In this document: in pieces, positions 32,508 to 42,023 of the stretch
Position numbering within the stretch: the first letter of the stretch is position 1
Layout: every line of letters begins with the position of its first letter
Source of the DNA: Streptomyces sp. CB01201
GTDB lineage: Bacteria > Actinomycetota > Actinomycetes > Streptomycetales > Streptomycetaceae
Length of the DNA stretch: 64,000 nt
Reading direction: 5' to 3'
Assembly: GCF_002803085.1 (NCBI RefSeq)
Contig: NZ_NNBJ01000010.1
Span: forward strand, 1-64,000
Program-made: the position numbers and the translations under genes
The notes under the pieces: model-generated
What the model was told of the DNA's origin: nothing
Database searches by the model: none
The model's input: only the letters and a program-made list of their open reading frames with translations

Positions 32508-34955
32508 GTGGCCGGTGCACCCGTTTCCACCCCCGACTACAGCGAGGCCGTCGAGGCGGCGCTGGGCAAGCTCGACCTGGAGGCCAAGGCCCGGCTGCTC
32601 GCCGGACAGGACATGTGGTCACTGCCCGCGCTGCCCGAGATCGGGCTCGGCTCCCTGGTGATGTCCGACGGCCCGATCGGGGTGCGCGGGGTCCGCTGGA
32701 CCGCCGAGGACCCCTCGATCGCACTGCCCTCGCCCACCGCACTCGCCGCCACCTGGGACCCGGAGCTGGCCCGCCGGGCCGGCACGCTGCTGGCCCAGGA
32801 GGCCCGGCGCAAGGGCGTCCACGTCCTGCTCGCGCCGACCGTGAACCTGCACCGCTCGCCGCTCGGCGGCCGGCACTTCGAGTGCTACTCCGAGGACCCG
32901 TACCTGACCGGCGAGATCGCCTCCGGCTACGTCGACGGCGTCCAGGGCGGCGGCGTCGGCACCACCGTCAAGCACTTCGTCGCCAACGACGCGGAGACCG
33001 ACCGCTTCACCGTCGACAACGCGGTGGCCCCGCGCCCGCTGCGCGAGCTCTACCTGGCCCCCTTCGAGGCCATCGTCGAGAACGCCCACCCCTGGGGCAT
33101 CATGTCGGCCTACAACCAGGTCAACGGCACCACGATGACCGAGCACCGCTACCTCCAGAACGAGGTGCTGCGCGGCGAGTGGGGCTTCGACGGCTGCATC
33201 GTCTCCGACTGGATGGCCGCCCGCTCGACCGTCGGCGACATCCTCGGCGGCCTCGACGTCGCGATGCCCGGACCCCGGACCGTGTACGGGGACGCGCTCG
33301 CCGCCGCCGTCCGCAAGGGCGACGTGGACGAGTCGGTCGTCGACGACGCCGTACGCAACGTGCTGCGCCTCGCCGCCCGGGTCGGCCTCCTCGACGGCGT
33401 CCCCGGCGCCGTCCCCGAGCCGCCCGCCGCCCTCGACGGCCAGGCCCTGGCCCGCGAGGTCGCCCGCCGCGCCTTCGTCCTCGTACGCAACGAGGACGGG
33501 GCCCTGCCCGCCGACCCGGCCCGCGTCCGCAAGGTCGCGCTCAGCGGCGCCGCGGCCCGGGACGCCCGGGTCCTGGGCGGCGGCTCGGCGACCGTCTTCC
33601 CCGAGCGCGTGGTCTCCCCGCTCGACGGCCTGGCCGCGGCGCTGCCCGAGGGCGCCCTCACGTACGCGGTCGGCGCCGACCCGAGCGATGAACTCGCCCC
33701 CGCGGACCAGGGGTTCGAGCTGCGAGCGGTGTGCCGGGACGCCGAGGGCAACGTCCTCGGCACCGGCTCGCTGCCCAGCGGCCAGGTCCAGTGGATCGGC
33801 GACGACCTGCCCGCCGGGGTGACCCACGAGACGCTGCACTCCATCGAGGTCACCGGCACCTTCACCCCGCGCGAGAGCGGCGAGCACAGCTTCGGCACCC
33901 GGGGCATCGGGGCCTTCGTCCTGTCCGTCGGCGGCCGTGCCCTGTGGGAGGGCGCCGAGTCGATGAGCGACGCGGCCGACCCCTTCGAGGCGTTCTTCGG
34001 CGCCCCCGCCGAGCGCGGCCGCGTCCGGCTCACCGAGGGCGAGCCGGTCGAGGTGTCCCTGCTGCACACCGTGCACAAGATGCCCGACGCCCCGCTCACC
34101 GCGGTGATGTTCTCGCTCACCCACCTCGGCCCGCAGCGCGACGCGGACGAGCTGATCGCCGAGGCGGTCGAGGCGGCGCGGGACGCCGAGCTCGCCGTGG
34201 TGGTGGTCGCCACCACCGACCGCGTCGAGTCCGAGGGCTTCGACCGGCGCGATCTGCGGCTGCCCGGGCGCCAGGACGACCTGGTGCGCGCGGTCGCCGC
34301 GGTGAATCCGCGCACGGTGGTGGTCGTCAACTCCGGCTCCCCGGTGGAGCTTCCGTGGCGCGAGGAGGTCGCGGCGGTGCTCCTGAGCTGGTTCCCCGGC
34401 CAGGAGGGCGGGGCCGCGCTGGCCGACGTGCTGCTCGGCCACGAGGAGCCCGGCGGTCGCCTGCCCACCACGTGGCCGGCCGTGCTCGGCGATGCGCCGG
34501 TGACCGAGGTGCGGCCCTCGGAGGGACAACTCCCTTACGCCGAAGGCTTGTTCATCGGCTACCGCGCCTACGACCGGGCCGGGGTGGCGCCCGCCTACCC
34601 CTTCGGGCACGGGCTCGGCTACACCACCTGGGAGTACGAGTCCCTGGAGGTGACCCCCGCGCTCGCGAAGGTCCGCGTCCGCAACACGGGTCCGCGCGGC
34701 GGGCGGGAGACCGTCCAGATCTACCTGGCGCCGGTCGCCGACCCGGTCGAGCGTCCGCGCCGCTGGCTCGCCGGTTTCGCCTCCGTCGCGGCCGCGGCCG
34801 GGGACTCGACGGAGGTCGAAATCCCGCTGCGCGGGCGGGCGTTCGAGGTGTGGGACGAGGCGGAGGGAGCCTGGACGTTCGTCCCGGGCCAGTACGAGGT
34901 GCGGGCCTGCGCGTCGCTGACGGATGCGCGGCTTTCGGCGACGCTGGAGGTCTAG
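32508..34955 (+). CDS. Glycoside hydrolase family 3 beta-glucosidase with PA14 insert
   Basis: 815 residues. The GTG at 32508 is chosen because AGGAGG (32494-32499) lies 8 nt upstream; an ATG at 32469 would put that signal inside the gene. The GH3 N-domain has SDGPIGVRG, KHFVANDAETDR and the nucleophile in CIVSDWMAARS (Asp about 234). The (alpha/beta)6 domain is interrupted by a PA14 module (about 395-535, HSIEVTGTFTPRESGEHSFG). GRLPTTWP and YAEGLFIGYRAYDR follow, then the C-terminal fibronectin-III-like domain. No signal peptide is seen, so it acts in the cytosol on imported beta-glucosides, or leaves by an unknown route. It is controlled presumably by the divergent TetR. Confidence 0.92.
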   Translation: MAGAPVSTPDYSEAVEAALGKLDLEAKARLLAGQDMWSLPALPEIGLGSLVMSDGPIGVRGVRWTAEDPSIALPSPTALAATWDPELARRAGTLLAQEARRKGVHVLLAPTVNLHRSPLGGRHFECYSEDPYLTGEIASGYVDGVQGGGVGTTVKHFVANDAETDRFTVDNAVAPRPLRELYLAPFEAIVENAHPWGIMSAYNQVNGTTMTEHRYLQNEVLRGEWGFDGCIVSDWMAARSTVGDILGGLDVAMPGPRTVYGDALAAAVRKGDVDESVVDDAVRNVLRLAARVGLLDGVPGAVPEPPAALDGQALAREVARRAFVLVRNEDGALPADPARVRKVALSGAAARDARVLGGGSATVFPERVVSPLDGLAAALPEGALTYAVGADPSDELAPADQGFELRAVCRDAEGNVLGTGSLPSGQVQWIGDDLPAGVTHETLHSIEVTGTFTPRESGEHSFGTRGIGAFVLSVGGRALWEGAESMSDAADPFEAFFGAPAERGRVRLTEGEPVEVSLLHTVHKMPDAPLTAVMFSLTHLGPQRDADELIAEAVEAARDAELAVVVVATTDRVESEGFDRRDLRLPGRQDDLVRAVAAVNPRTVVVVNSGSPVELPWREEVAAVLLSWFPGQEGGAALADVLLGHEEPGGRLPTTWPAVLGDAPVTEVRPSEGQLPYAEGLFIGYRAYDRAGVAPAYPFGHGLGYTTWEYESLEVTPALAKVRVRNTGPRGGRETVQIYLAPVADPVERPRRWLAGFASVAAAAGDSTEVEIPLRGRAFEVWDEAEGAWTFVPGQYEVRACASLTDARLSATLEV

Positions 34956-35353
34956 GTGCCGGGGGTCGGGGGTGCGCGGGGTTTCGACTGCGGTCCGCCG
35001 GGGGCCGTCGCGCGGTTCCCCGCGCCCCCGGGCTTTCCCCCACCCCGCCCCTTCCCGAAACCCTCCGGGGGGTGAAGCGACCCTGGGGGCTCCGCCCCCA
35101 GACCCCCGTTCGCGCCTCAAGGGCGCTCGTCCTCAAACGCCGGACGGGCTGAAATGCCCGATGCGGGCCAGCGCGGAGGCCTTTAGGGGCGCGGGGAACT
35201 GCGCGACCAGCCACGCACGGTCCGCAGCCGAACCGAGCGGGGCCCGGGGCGCAGCCCCCGGAAGCCCACCCACCCCCATTCCACCCCCGGAGGGTTGCGG
35301 GAAGGGGCGGGGCGGGGCGATTCCCGGGGTTTGGGGCGGAGCCCCAGGGGTGT
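34956..35353. repeat. Intergenic block of Streptomyces-type repeats and a terminator
   Basis: About 400 bp between convergent genes. It holds the 20-mer TCGCGCGGTTCCCCGCGCCC (35008-35027) and, inverted, GGGCGCGGGGAACTGCGCGA (35187-35206); a second family around CTGGGGGC-TCC-GCCCCCAG (35083-35101), a good terminator hairpin; and a piece reading CAAACGCCGGACGGGCTGA. The same pieces recur in the 48.1-48.5 kb region and at 56306. Near the right end GGGGCGGAGCCCC forms another hairpin that may end the SGNH gene. No gene is seen. Confidence 0.7.
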
Positions 35354-36247
35354 TCAGCGTGCCGCCGTCACCTTGCGGTACGCGATCTCCGCCAGATGCG
35401 TCTGGCCGTCCTTGCTGGGGTGGAACCAGTCCCAGGGGCTCAACTGGGTCCCGTCGAAGGCGTAGTCGAAGACCGCCCCGCCGTCATAACGGCAGGCGCG
35501 GTCCTTCGCGCAGACGTCCCGCAGGACCCCGTTGTACGCCACGACCCGCGCGTACACCGCACCGCGCCGCGCCGTGGCGGCGGCCCCGAGGTCGTCCGCG
35601 TCGGCCAGCATCGACTGGCAGATGCCCAGCTTCCAGATCTGCTTGCCCAGCGGGCTGCCGCGCCCGGTCGACCAGAGGCGCTTGAGGTCCGGCACGCTCG
35701 ACACGTACACCTGGGACTTGGGGGAGACCGCGCGCAGCCTGCGCAGTGCCGTCTGGAACTCGGTGCGGAAGGACGCCACCGGCGTCATCGCGGCCACATC
35801 GTCGCGGCACGCGTCGTTCGCGCCGGCCATCACCGTGACCAGGCCGGGGTGCTGAGCCGCCGCCAGGTCCATCTGGGCCGGCAGGTCCGCCATCCGCGCG
35901 CCGGTCTTCGCGTAGTTCCAGCTGCTTGCGGGCGCCGCCGCGCCCAAGAGGCGGACCGCGAGCGAGTCGACCCGGGGGTCGCTGCCGGTCGCCCAGGAGA
36001 CCTCGGGGCAGTCGGCCAGGACCGTACAGGCGTCGAAGCCGCGCGTTATCGAATCACCGATCGCGGCGACGGACTTCGGGCTGCGGTTCCAGGCGGGGGA
36101 GGGGCTCGGCGAGGGCTTCTTCGACGCGGACGGGCCCGCCGCGGAGTGGCCGTCGCCGGACTCGCAGCCCGCGGTCAGGGCGAGCGCCGCCGCGGCGAGA
36201 ACGGCGGCCGCGGTGCGGACGCGACGGCTCCGGTGGCTGTGCTGCAT
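35354..36247 (-). CDS. SGNH/GDSL hydrolase lipoprotein
   Basis: 297 residues. Lipoprotein signal MQHSHRSRRVRTAAAVLAAA with lipobox LTAGC (Cys about 28), then a Ser/Pro spacer. SGNH blocks: VAAIGDSITRGFDAC (Ser), GARMADLPAQM, VMAGANDACRDD (Asn) and SPWDWFHPSKDG (Asp-x-x-His). Several extra Cys pairs (CTVLADC, CRYDG, CAKDRAC) suggest disulfides. Family members are secreted esterases or lipases acting on acylated polysaccharides or lipids. It should be tethered outside the membrane. Convergent with the GH3 gene across the repeat block. Confidence 0.85.
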   Translation of the reverse strand: MQHSHRSRRVRTAAAVLAAAALALTAGCESGDGHSAAGPSASKKPSPSPSPAWNRSPKSVAAIGDSITRGFDACTVLADCPEVSWATGSDPRVDSLAVRLLGAAAPASSWNYAKTGARMADLPAQMDLAAAQHPGLVTVMAGANDACRDDVAAMTPVASFRTEFQTALRRLRAVSPKSQVYVSSVPDLKRLWSTGRGSPLGKQIWKLGICQSMLADADDLGAAATARRGAVYARVVAYNGVLRDVCAKDRACRYDGGAVFDYAFDGTQLSPWDWFHPSKDGQTHLAEIAYRKVTAAR

Positions 36248-36572
36248 CCCGGTCCCCCTCCGTGCGGCGGTCGTCGGTCCTTCGCGGCGTCCTCGCGGGT
36301 GAAACCTTGGTGTTCGAAGGCGCTCCGACCGACATTACGACACCCTGGGCACAGCTCCGCGCGGTAGCTTTGGCCCGTCCAGCCAGAGGAACCACGCCAG
36401 ACGGCTCCGGTAAATTACATCACGTCACATACTGTCCCATTTCAGGAGATTTGCTCCCGATGCTGTTTACTGTTGAGCCCAGGGGCAGAATGTCAGGTGC
36501 TGTCCTGACCGGGAACGGCAGGGGCGCGAGGCCGCTGGGGAAGGCGAACCTCGAACCGCACTGGAGGTCCCG
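36248..36572. other. Divergent promoter region between SGNH lipoprotein and DUF3145 genes
   Basis: 325 bp with an AT-richer core (36410-36480: TAAATTACATCACGTCACAT, then ACTGTCCCATTTCAGGAG). It should hold promoters for both genes. No small gene stands out. Confidence 0.4.
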
Positions 36573-37067
36573 GTGACGACACGTGGAGTTCTCTACGTCC
36601 ACTCCGCCCCGCGCGCGCTGTGCCCGCACGTCGAATGGGCGGTGGGCGCGGTCCTGGGGGTGCGCGTCCAGCTCGACTGGATCCGCCAGCCCGCCTCGCC
36701 CGGCACCTGGAGAGCGGAGTTCTCCTGGCGGGGCGAACCCGGCACCGCCTCCAAACTCGCCTCCGCGCTGCGCGGCTGGCACCTCATGCGCTTCGAGGTC
36801 ACGGCCGAGCCCTGCGCCACGGCGGAGGGCGAGCGCTACAGCGCCACGCCCGACCTCGGCATCTTCCACGCCGTGACCGGCATCCACGGCGACATCCTGA
36901 TCCCGGAGGACCGGCTGCGGGCCGCCCTCGCCCGTTCCGTACAGGGCGAGACCGACCTGGAGGCCGAGATCGCCAAGCTCCTCGGCAAGCCCTGGGACGA
37001 CGAACTGGAGCCCTTCCGCTACGCGGGAGAGGGCGCACCGGTGCGCTGGCTGCACCAGGTGGTCTGA
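36573..37067 (+). CDS. DUF3145 domain-containing protein
   Basis: 164 residues from GTG 36573, 6 nt after GGAGG. The sequence VTTRGVLYVHSAPRALCPHV, then EWAVGAVLGVRVQLDWIRQP and GWHLMRFEVTAEPCATAEGE, matches the actinobacterial DUF3145 family of about 165 residues. No function is established. The family is often found near the fab cluster in Streptomyces, as here, where it is convergent with fabF across a strong terminator. Confidence 0.85.
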   Translation: MTTRGVLYVHSAPRALCPHVEWAVGAVLGVRVQLDWIRQPASPGTWRAEFSWRGEPGTASKLASALRGWHLMRFEVTAEPCATAEGERYSATPDLGIFHAVTGIHGDILIPEDRLRAALARSVQGETDLEAEIAKLLGKPWDDELEPFRYAGEGAPVRWLHQVV

Positions 37068-37094
37068 CCCACCCCGACAAGACCCCGCGTACGC

Positions 37095-37127
37095 GAAAGG
37101 GCCCCACCGAGGCGGTGGGGCCCTTTC
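37095..37127. terminator. Bidirectional terminator between DUF3145 and fabF genes, 15-bp stem
   Basis: GAAAGGGCCCCACCG (37095-37109) pairs with CGGTGGGGCCCTTTC (37113-37127), AGG loop. A/T tracts at the stem base serve both directions. Confidence 0.9.
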
Positions 37128-37161
37128 AGCGGCGTACGGAAGCCGCTCGGAGCGGGTGCGC

Positions 37162-38424
37162 TCAGACCGAGCGGAAGGCGAGCACCACGTTGTGGCCGCC
37201 GAAGCCGAACGAGTTGTTGATCGCGGAGATCGAGCCCTCGGGCAGCTTGCGGGGCTCGCTGCTCACCAGGCCCGGGTCGACCTCGTCGTCGAGCTCGTCG
37301 ACGTTGATGGTCGGCGGGGCCGTGCGGTGGTACAGGGCGAGGACCGTGGCGACGGTCTCGATGCCGCCCGCACCGCCGAGGAGGTGCCCGGTCATCGACT
37401 TCGTCGCGGAGATCGCCACGTGGTCCAGATCGTCGCCGAGGACCTTGCGCAGCGCCTTGATCTCGGCGATGTCGCCCTGCGGCGTCGAGGTGGCGTGCGC
37501 GTTGAGGTGGACCACCTCGGACGGCTTGAGGTCGGTGGCGTCGAGCAGGTTCTGCACCGCGGCGGCGACGCCCCGGCCGGTCGGCTCGGGCTGCGCGATG
37601 TGGTGGCTGTCGGCCGAGAGGCCCTGGCCGAGCACCTCGCAGTAGACCCGGGCACCGCGCTTGGCGGCGTGCTCGGCGGACTCCAGGACCACGACACCGG
37701 CGCCCTCGCCGAGGACGAAGCCGTCACGGGCCTTGTCGTAGGGGCGCGAGGCCTGCTCGGGGTGGTCGTTGTTCTTGGACATCGCCATCATGTTGGCGAA
37801 CGCCGCGATGGGCAGCGGGTGGATGGCCGCCTCGGTACCGCCGGCGACCACGACGTCGGCGCGGCCGGTGCGGATCATCTCGACGGCGTACCCGATGGCC
37901 TCGGCGCCCGATGCGCACGCGGATACGGGGGTGTGCACGCCGGCCCGGGCGTTGACCTCAAGGCCGACATTGGCCGAGGGGCCGTTCGGCATCAGCATGG
38001 GCACGGTGTGCGGGGAGACGCGGCGTACGCCCTTCTCCTTCAGTACGTCGTACTGGTCGAGCAGGGTGGTGACACCGCCGATGCCCGAGGCGATGACCGT
38101 GCCGAGCCGCTCCGGCTGGATGCCGGCCTCATCGCCCGCGGGGGCGGTGAAGCCCGCGTCCGCCCAGGCCTCCTTGGCCGCGATCAGCGCGAACTGCGCC
38201 GAGCGGTCCAGCTTGCGGGCCAGCGGGCGGGGCAGCACCTCACCGGGGTCGACCGCGGCCGGGGCCGCGATCCTGACCGGCAGTTCGGCGAAGCGCTCGC
38301 CCTCCAGGGGGCGGACACCGGAGCGTCCCGCCAGCAGACCCTCCCAGGTCGAGGCGGTGTCGCCACCCAGCGGTGTGGTTGCGCCGATACCGGTGACGAC
38401 CACGGTGCGATTGGTCGAGCTCAC
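37162..38424 (-). CDS. fabF: Beta-ketoacyl-ACP synthase II (FabF)
   Basis: 420 residues from GTG 38424 (VSSTNRTVVVTGIGATTPLG), 9 nt after GGAG; the frame extends 5 codons further to another GTG. It condenses acyl-ACP with malonyl-ACP in chain elongation. Catalytic residues by family position: Cys 170 (HTPVSACASGAEAIGYA), His 310 (LNAHATSTPQGD), Lys 341 and His 346 (SATKSMTGHLLGG). Last gene of the fabD-fabH-acpP-fabF operon, 78 bp after acpP. Expected to be activated by FasR. Confidence 0.97.
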   Translation of the reverse strand: MSSTNRTVVVTGIGATTPLGGDTASTWEGLLAGRSGVRPLEGERFAELPVRIAAPAAVDPGEVLPRPLARKLDRSAQFALIAAKEAWADAGFTAPAGDEAGIQPERLGTVIASGIGGVTTLLDQYDVLKEKGVRRVSPHTVPMLMPNGPSANVGLEVNARAGVHTPVSACASGAEAIGYAVEMIRTGRADVVVAGGTEAAIHPLPIAAFANMMAMSKNNDHPEQASRPYDKARDGFVLGEGAGVVVLESAEHAAKRGARVYCEVLGQGLSADSHHIAQPEPTGRGVAAAVQNLLDATDLKPSEVVHLNAHATSTPQGDIAEIKALRKVLGDDLDHVAISATKSMTGHLLGGAGGIETVATVLALYHRTAPPTINVDELDDEVDPGLVSSEPRKLPEGSISAINNSFGFGGHNVVLAFRSV

Positions 38425-38502
38425 AGGAAGTTTCTCCACGTGTGTAAGGGACGTGAATCAGCGGCGCCACCGCTGGGTGGCAGCCCGAATTCAGGTCCTG
38501 AA

Positions 38503-38751
38503 TCAGGCCTGGTGCTTCAGGATGTAGCTGGCGGCGTCGCCAACGGTCTTGAGGTTCTTGACGTCCTCGTCCGGGATCTTGACGTCGAAGCGCTCTTCGG
38601 CGGCGACGACGACCTCGACCATGGACAGCGAGTCGACGTCCAGGTCGTCGGTGAAGGACTTGTCCAGCTGGACGTCCTCGACCGGGATACCAGCGATCTC
38701 GTTGACGATCTCGGCGAGACCCTCGACGATCTCTTCCTGCGTGGCGGCCAT
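38503..38751 (-). CDS. acpP: Acyl carrier protein (AcpP)
   Basis: 82 residues, acidic four-helix fold with the phosphopantetheine site Ser 41 in DLDVDSLSMVEVVV. It carries growing fatty acyl chains. It lies between fabH (59 bp) and fabF (78 bp), the invariant order in Streptomyces. Confidence 0.97.
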   Translation of the reverse strand: MAATQEEIVEGLAEIVNEIAGIPVEDVQLDKSFTDDLDVDSLSMVEVVVAAEERFDVKIPDEDVKNLKTVGDAASYILKHQA

Positions 38752-38810
38752 GTTGGCGCTCCTTCGGTGTAAATGCTTCGAATTGCGGGCTTCCGGAATA
38801 TCCGGAGTGC

Positions 38811-39806
38811 CTAGGGGAGGGTAACGACCGTCGCGGCGTACACGAGACCCGCCCCGAAGCCGATGACGAGCGCGGTGTCGCCGCTCTTCGCCTGTCCGGT
38901 CGCCAGGAGCCGCTCCATTGCGAGCGGGATCGAGGCGGCCGAGGTGTTGCCGGTGGTCTCCACGTCACGGGCGACCGTGACGTGGTCCGGCAGCTTGAGA
39001 GTCTTCACCATCGAGTCGATGATCCGCATATTGGCCTGGTGCGGAATGAAGACGTCCAGGTCGTCCGGGCTGATTCCGGCCGCGTCCAGCGCCTGCTGGG
39101 CGACCTTCGCCATCTCGAACACGGCCCAGCGGAACACCGCCTGGCCCTCCTGCGTGATCGCGGGGAACTTGCCCGAGCTGTCGTACTCGTTCCACGGCAC
39201 GGTCTGCTTGATGGTCTCGGACTTGTCGCCCTCGGAACCCCAGATCGTGGGGCCGATGGCCGGCTCGTCCGCGGGGCCCACGACGACCGCGCCGGCGCCG
39301 TCGCCGAACAGGAACGCCGTGGCGCGGTCGCTCAGGTCGGTCAGATCACTGAGCCGCTCGACGCCGATGACCAGGACGTATTCGGCGGAACCCTCGACGA
39401 TCATGCCCTTGGCGAGGGTCAGGCCGTAGCCGAAGCCCGCGCAGCCGGCCGAGATGTCGAAGGCGGCGGCCTTGCCGGTGCCCAGCTTGTCGGCGATCTC
39501 GGTCGCCACCGCGGGGGTCTGCTTGAAGTGCGAGACCGTGGAGACGATCACGCCGCCGATCTGGTCGGCGGCGATGCCGGCGTCGGCGATCGCCTTGCCG
39601 GAGGCCTCGATCGACATCGCGGCCACGGTCTCCTCGGCGGAGGCCCAGTGCCGGGTGGCGATGCCGGAGCGCGAACGGATCCACTCGTCGGAGGACTCGA
39701 TCGTCTCCAGGATCACCTCGTTGGGCACCACCCGCACGGGCCGGTAGCCGCCCACGCCCATGATGCGGGCGTACGGGGCGCCCTTGCTGGGGCGGATCTT
39801 CGACAT
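38811..39806 (-). CDS. fabH: Beta-ketoacyl-ACP synthase III (FabH)
   Basis: 331 residues from ATG 39806 (MSKIRPSKGAPYARIMGVGG). It starts fatty-acid synthesis by condensing an acyl-CoA with malonyl-ACP; Streptomyces enzymes accept branched primers. Catalytic triad by counting: Cys 122 (DISAGCAGFGYGL), His 256 (IPHQANMRI), Asn 287 (TTGNTSAASIP). Starts 13 bp after fabD. Confidence 0.97.
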   Translation of the reverse strand: MSKIRPSKGAPYARIMGVGGYRPVRVVPNEVILETIESSDEWIRSRSGIATRHWASAEETVAAMSIEASGKAIADAGIAADQIGGVIVSTVSHFKQTPAVATEIADKLGTGKAAAFDISAGCAGFGYGLTLAKGMIVEGSAEYVLVIGVERLSDLTDLSDRATAFLFGDGAGAVVVGPADEPAIGPTIWGSEGDKSETIKQTVPWNEYDSSGKFPAITQEGQAVFRWAVFEMAKVAQQALDAAGISPDDLDVFIPHQANMRIIDSMVKTLKLPDHVTVARDVETTGNTSAASIPLAMERLLATGQAKSGDTALVIGFGAGLVYAATVVTLP

Positions 39807-39819
39807 GGCTCTCGGCTCC

Positions 39820-40737
39820 TTAGGCGGATGCATGCTCGGCGACGAGCGCACGAGCCGCGTCGAGGTCGGCGGGGGTCTTCAGGGCGACGGTCTTGACACC
39901 CGGCAGGGCGCGCTTGGCGAGACCGGTCAGCGTGCCGCCCGGGCACAGCTCGATCAGCGCGGTCGCGCCCAGCTCGTTGAAGGTCTCCATGCACAGGTCC
40001 CAACGGACCGGATTGGAGACCTGGTTGACCAGACGGTCCACGATGTCCCGGCCGCTCGCCACGGCCTTGCCGTCCGCGTTCGAGACGTAGGTGAAGCGCG
40101 GGTCGGCGATCTCCAGGGACTTGGCCGCCTCCGCGAGCTCCGCCACGGCCGGGGCCATGTGGTGCGTGTGGAAGGCGCCGGCCACCTTGAGGGCCACCAC
40201 GCGGCGTACGCCCTCGGGCTTGTCGGCCTCCAGCGCGGCGAGCTGCTCGGCGGTGCCGGCGGCCACGATCTGGCCCGCGCCGTTCACGTTCGCCGGCGTC
40301 AGGCCGAGCTTCTCCAGGTGCGGCAGCACGTGCTCGGACTCGCCGCCCAGCAGCGCGGCCATGCCGGTCGGCGTGACGGCCGCGGCCTCGGCCATGCCCA
40401 GGCCCCGCTTGCGGACGAAGCCGAGCGCCGCGTCCTCGGACAGCACGCCCGTGAACGCGGCGGCGGTGATCTCACCGACGCTGTGCCCGGCCACGGCGCC
40501 CGGGGTGATCTCACCCAGCGCCGAGGCGGACAGCAGACCCGCGGCGACCAGCAGGGGCTGCGCCACGGCGGTGTCGCGGATCGCGTCGGCGTCCGCCTGC
40601 GTGCCGTAGTGGACGAGGTCAAGACCGATGGCGTCCGACCACGCGGCGAGCCGGTCGGCAGCGCCGGGGAGGTCGAGCCAAGGGGTCAGGAAGCCGGGCG
40701 TCTGAGCGCCTTGGCCGGGAGCGACGAGTACGAGCAC
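39820..40737 (-). CDS. fabD: Malonyl-CoA:ACP transacylase (FabD)
   Basis: 305 residues from the GTG at 40737 (reads VLVLVAPGQGAQTPGFL, the family start); another GTG two codons upstream is possible. It loads malonyl groups on AcpP. Motifs: GQGAQ (9-13), nucleophile Ser 86 in AVAGHSVGEI and GAFHTHHM with His about 190. First gene of the operon. The 89-bp gap to fasR carries the promoter that FasR should bind. In S. coelicolor FabD can also serve type II polyketide synthases. Confidence 0.97.
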   Translation of the reverse strand: MLVLVAPGQGAQTPGFLTPWLDLPGAADRLAAWSDAIGLDLVHYGTQADADAIRDTAVAQPLLVAAGLLSASALGEITPGAVAGHSVGEITAAAFTGVLSEDAALGFVRKRGLGMAEAAAVTPTGMAALLGGESEHVLPHLEKLGLTPANVNGAGQIVAAGTAEQLAALEADKPEGVRRVVALKVAGAFHTHHMAPAVAELAEAAKSLEIADPRFTYVSNADGKAVASGRDIVDRLVNQVSNPVRWDLCMETFNELGATALIELCPGGTLTGLAKRALPGVKTVALKTPADLDAARALVAEHASA

Positions 40738-40826
40738 TCTCACACTCTCTCTTGTGGACGGCTCCGCCCGCCCGTGGGGACAGGGACGAAGAACCGTCGG
40801 GGGAATTGTGGGTGTCCGACAAAAGT

Positions 40827-42023
40827 CTAGGACTGCGGATCTCCGTCGGCCAGACGCCCCAGGATCAGCGCGATCCTCAGCGTGAACGCGGAACGCACAT
40901 CCGACGGCGACCACCCGGTGACGTCCGTCACACGTCGGAGCCGGTAGCGAACGGTATTGGGATGGACGAACAGCATCCGGGCCGCGCCCTCCAGACTGCT
41001 CGCCTGCTCCAGATAGACGCTCAAGGTCTCCAGGAGAGCCGAGCCCGCCTCCTCAAGCGGTCTGTAGATCTCCTCCACCAACTGCTCGCGCGCGGCAGGA
41101 TCCGACGCGATCGCCCGCTCCGGCAGCAGATCGTCCGCGAGGACCGGCCGGGGAGCGTCCTGCCAGGCCGAACACGCCTTGAGGCCGGCCGCCGCGGCCT
41201 GCGCGGACCGGGTCGCCGCCAGCAGGTCCGGCACGATGGGCCCGGCCACGACGGGGCCGGCCGCATACGGGCCGATCAGGCTCTTGGCGACCTGGAGCGG
41301 GTTGTCGCTGCCGCCCGCGATGACGACCAGGCGGTTGCCCAGCACGCCGGTCAGGACCTGGAGCTTGGCGTGCCGGGCGGCCCGCCGGATCGCCTCCACG
41401 GTCAGCTCGCTGTCGCCGTCCGGGGCCGTGCCGAGCAGCACGCACACATGCTCGGGGGAGTTCCAGCCCAGCGCCGCGGCCCGCGACACCGCGCCCTCGT
41501 CGGCCTCGCCCGACAGCACCGCGTTCACGACCAGGGATTCCAGCCGGGCGTCCCAGGCGCCGCGCGCCTCGGCGGCCTGCGCGTACACCTGGGCCGTCGC
41601 GAAGGCGATCTCGCGGGCGTACACGAGCAGCGCCTCACGCAGGATGGACTCGTCCCCCGGGGCCGCGACCTCCTCGATCGCCGTCTCCATGACCTCGATG
41701 GTGGTGCGCACCATCTCGACGGTCTGGCGCAGCGTGATCGCCCGGGTCAGTTCGCGCGGGGCCGTGCCGAAGACATCGGTCGAGATGGCCTGGGGTGTCT
41801 CGGGATGCCGGAACCACTCGGTGAACGCGGCGATACCGGCCTGGGCGACCAGACCGATCCACGACCGGTTCTCCGGCGGCATCGCCCGGTACCACGGCAG
41901 CGTCGCGTCCATGCGGGCGATCGCGTTCGCGGCGAGCCGCCCCGAGGACTGCTCAAGACGCTTCAGGGTCGCGGCGTGCGGATGGGCATTCTTCGCGGGG
42001 TGTACGGGATCGGGTGCTGGCAC
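40827..42023 (-). CDS. fasR: FasR, PucR-type activator of the fatty-acid operon
   Basis: 398 residues, GTG start. The N-terminal and GGDEF-like middle parts lack obvious ligand motifs (GWNSPEHVCVLLGTAPDGDS, LEVLTGVLGN-type strand). The C-terminal PucR HTH_30 reads SLEGAARMLFVHPNTVRYRL then RRVTDVTG (about 335-366). In S. coelicolor FasR (SCO2386) is encoded directly upstream of fabD and activates fabDHPF transcription. Position, orientation and length agree. Confidence 0.93.
   Translation of the reverse strand: MPAPDPVHPAKNAHPHAATLKRLEQSSGRLAANAIARMDATLPWYRAMPPENRSWIGLVAQAGIAAFTEWFRHPETPQAISTDVFGTAPRELTRAITLRQTVEMVRTTIEVMETAIEEVAAPGDESILREALLVYAREIAFATAQVYAQAAEARGAWDARLESLVVNAVLSGEADEGAVSRAAALGWNSPEHVCVLLGTAPDGDSELTVEAIRRAARHAKLQVLTGVLGNRLVVIAGGSDNPLQVAKSLIGPYAAGPVVAGPIVPDLLAATRSAQAAAAGLKACSAWQDAPRPVLADDLLPERAIASDPAAREQLVEEIYRPLEEAGSALLETLSVYLEQASSLEGAARMLFVHPNTVRYRLRRVTDVTGWSPSDVRSAFTLRIALILGRLADGDPQS

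Noticed and set aside
32619..35120. An 833-codon minus-strand frame
   Set aside because: Antisense to the GH3 beta-glucosidase.
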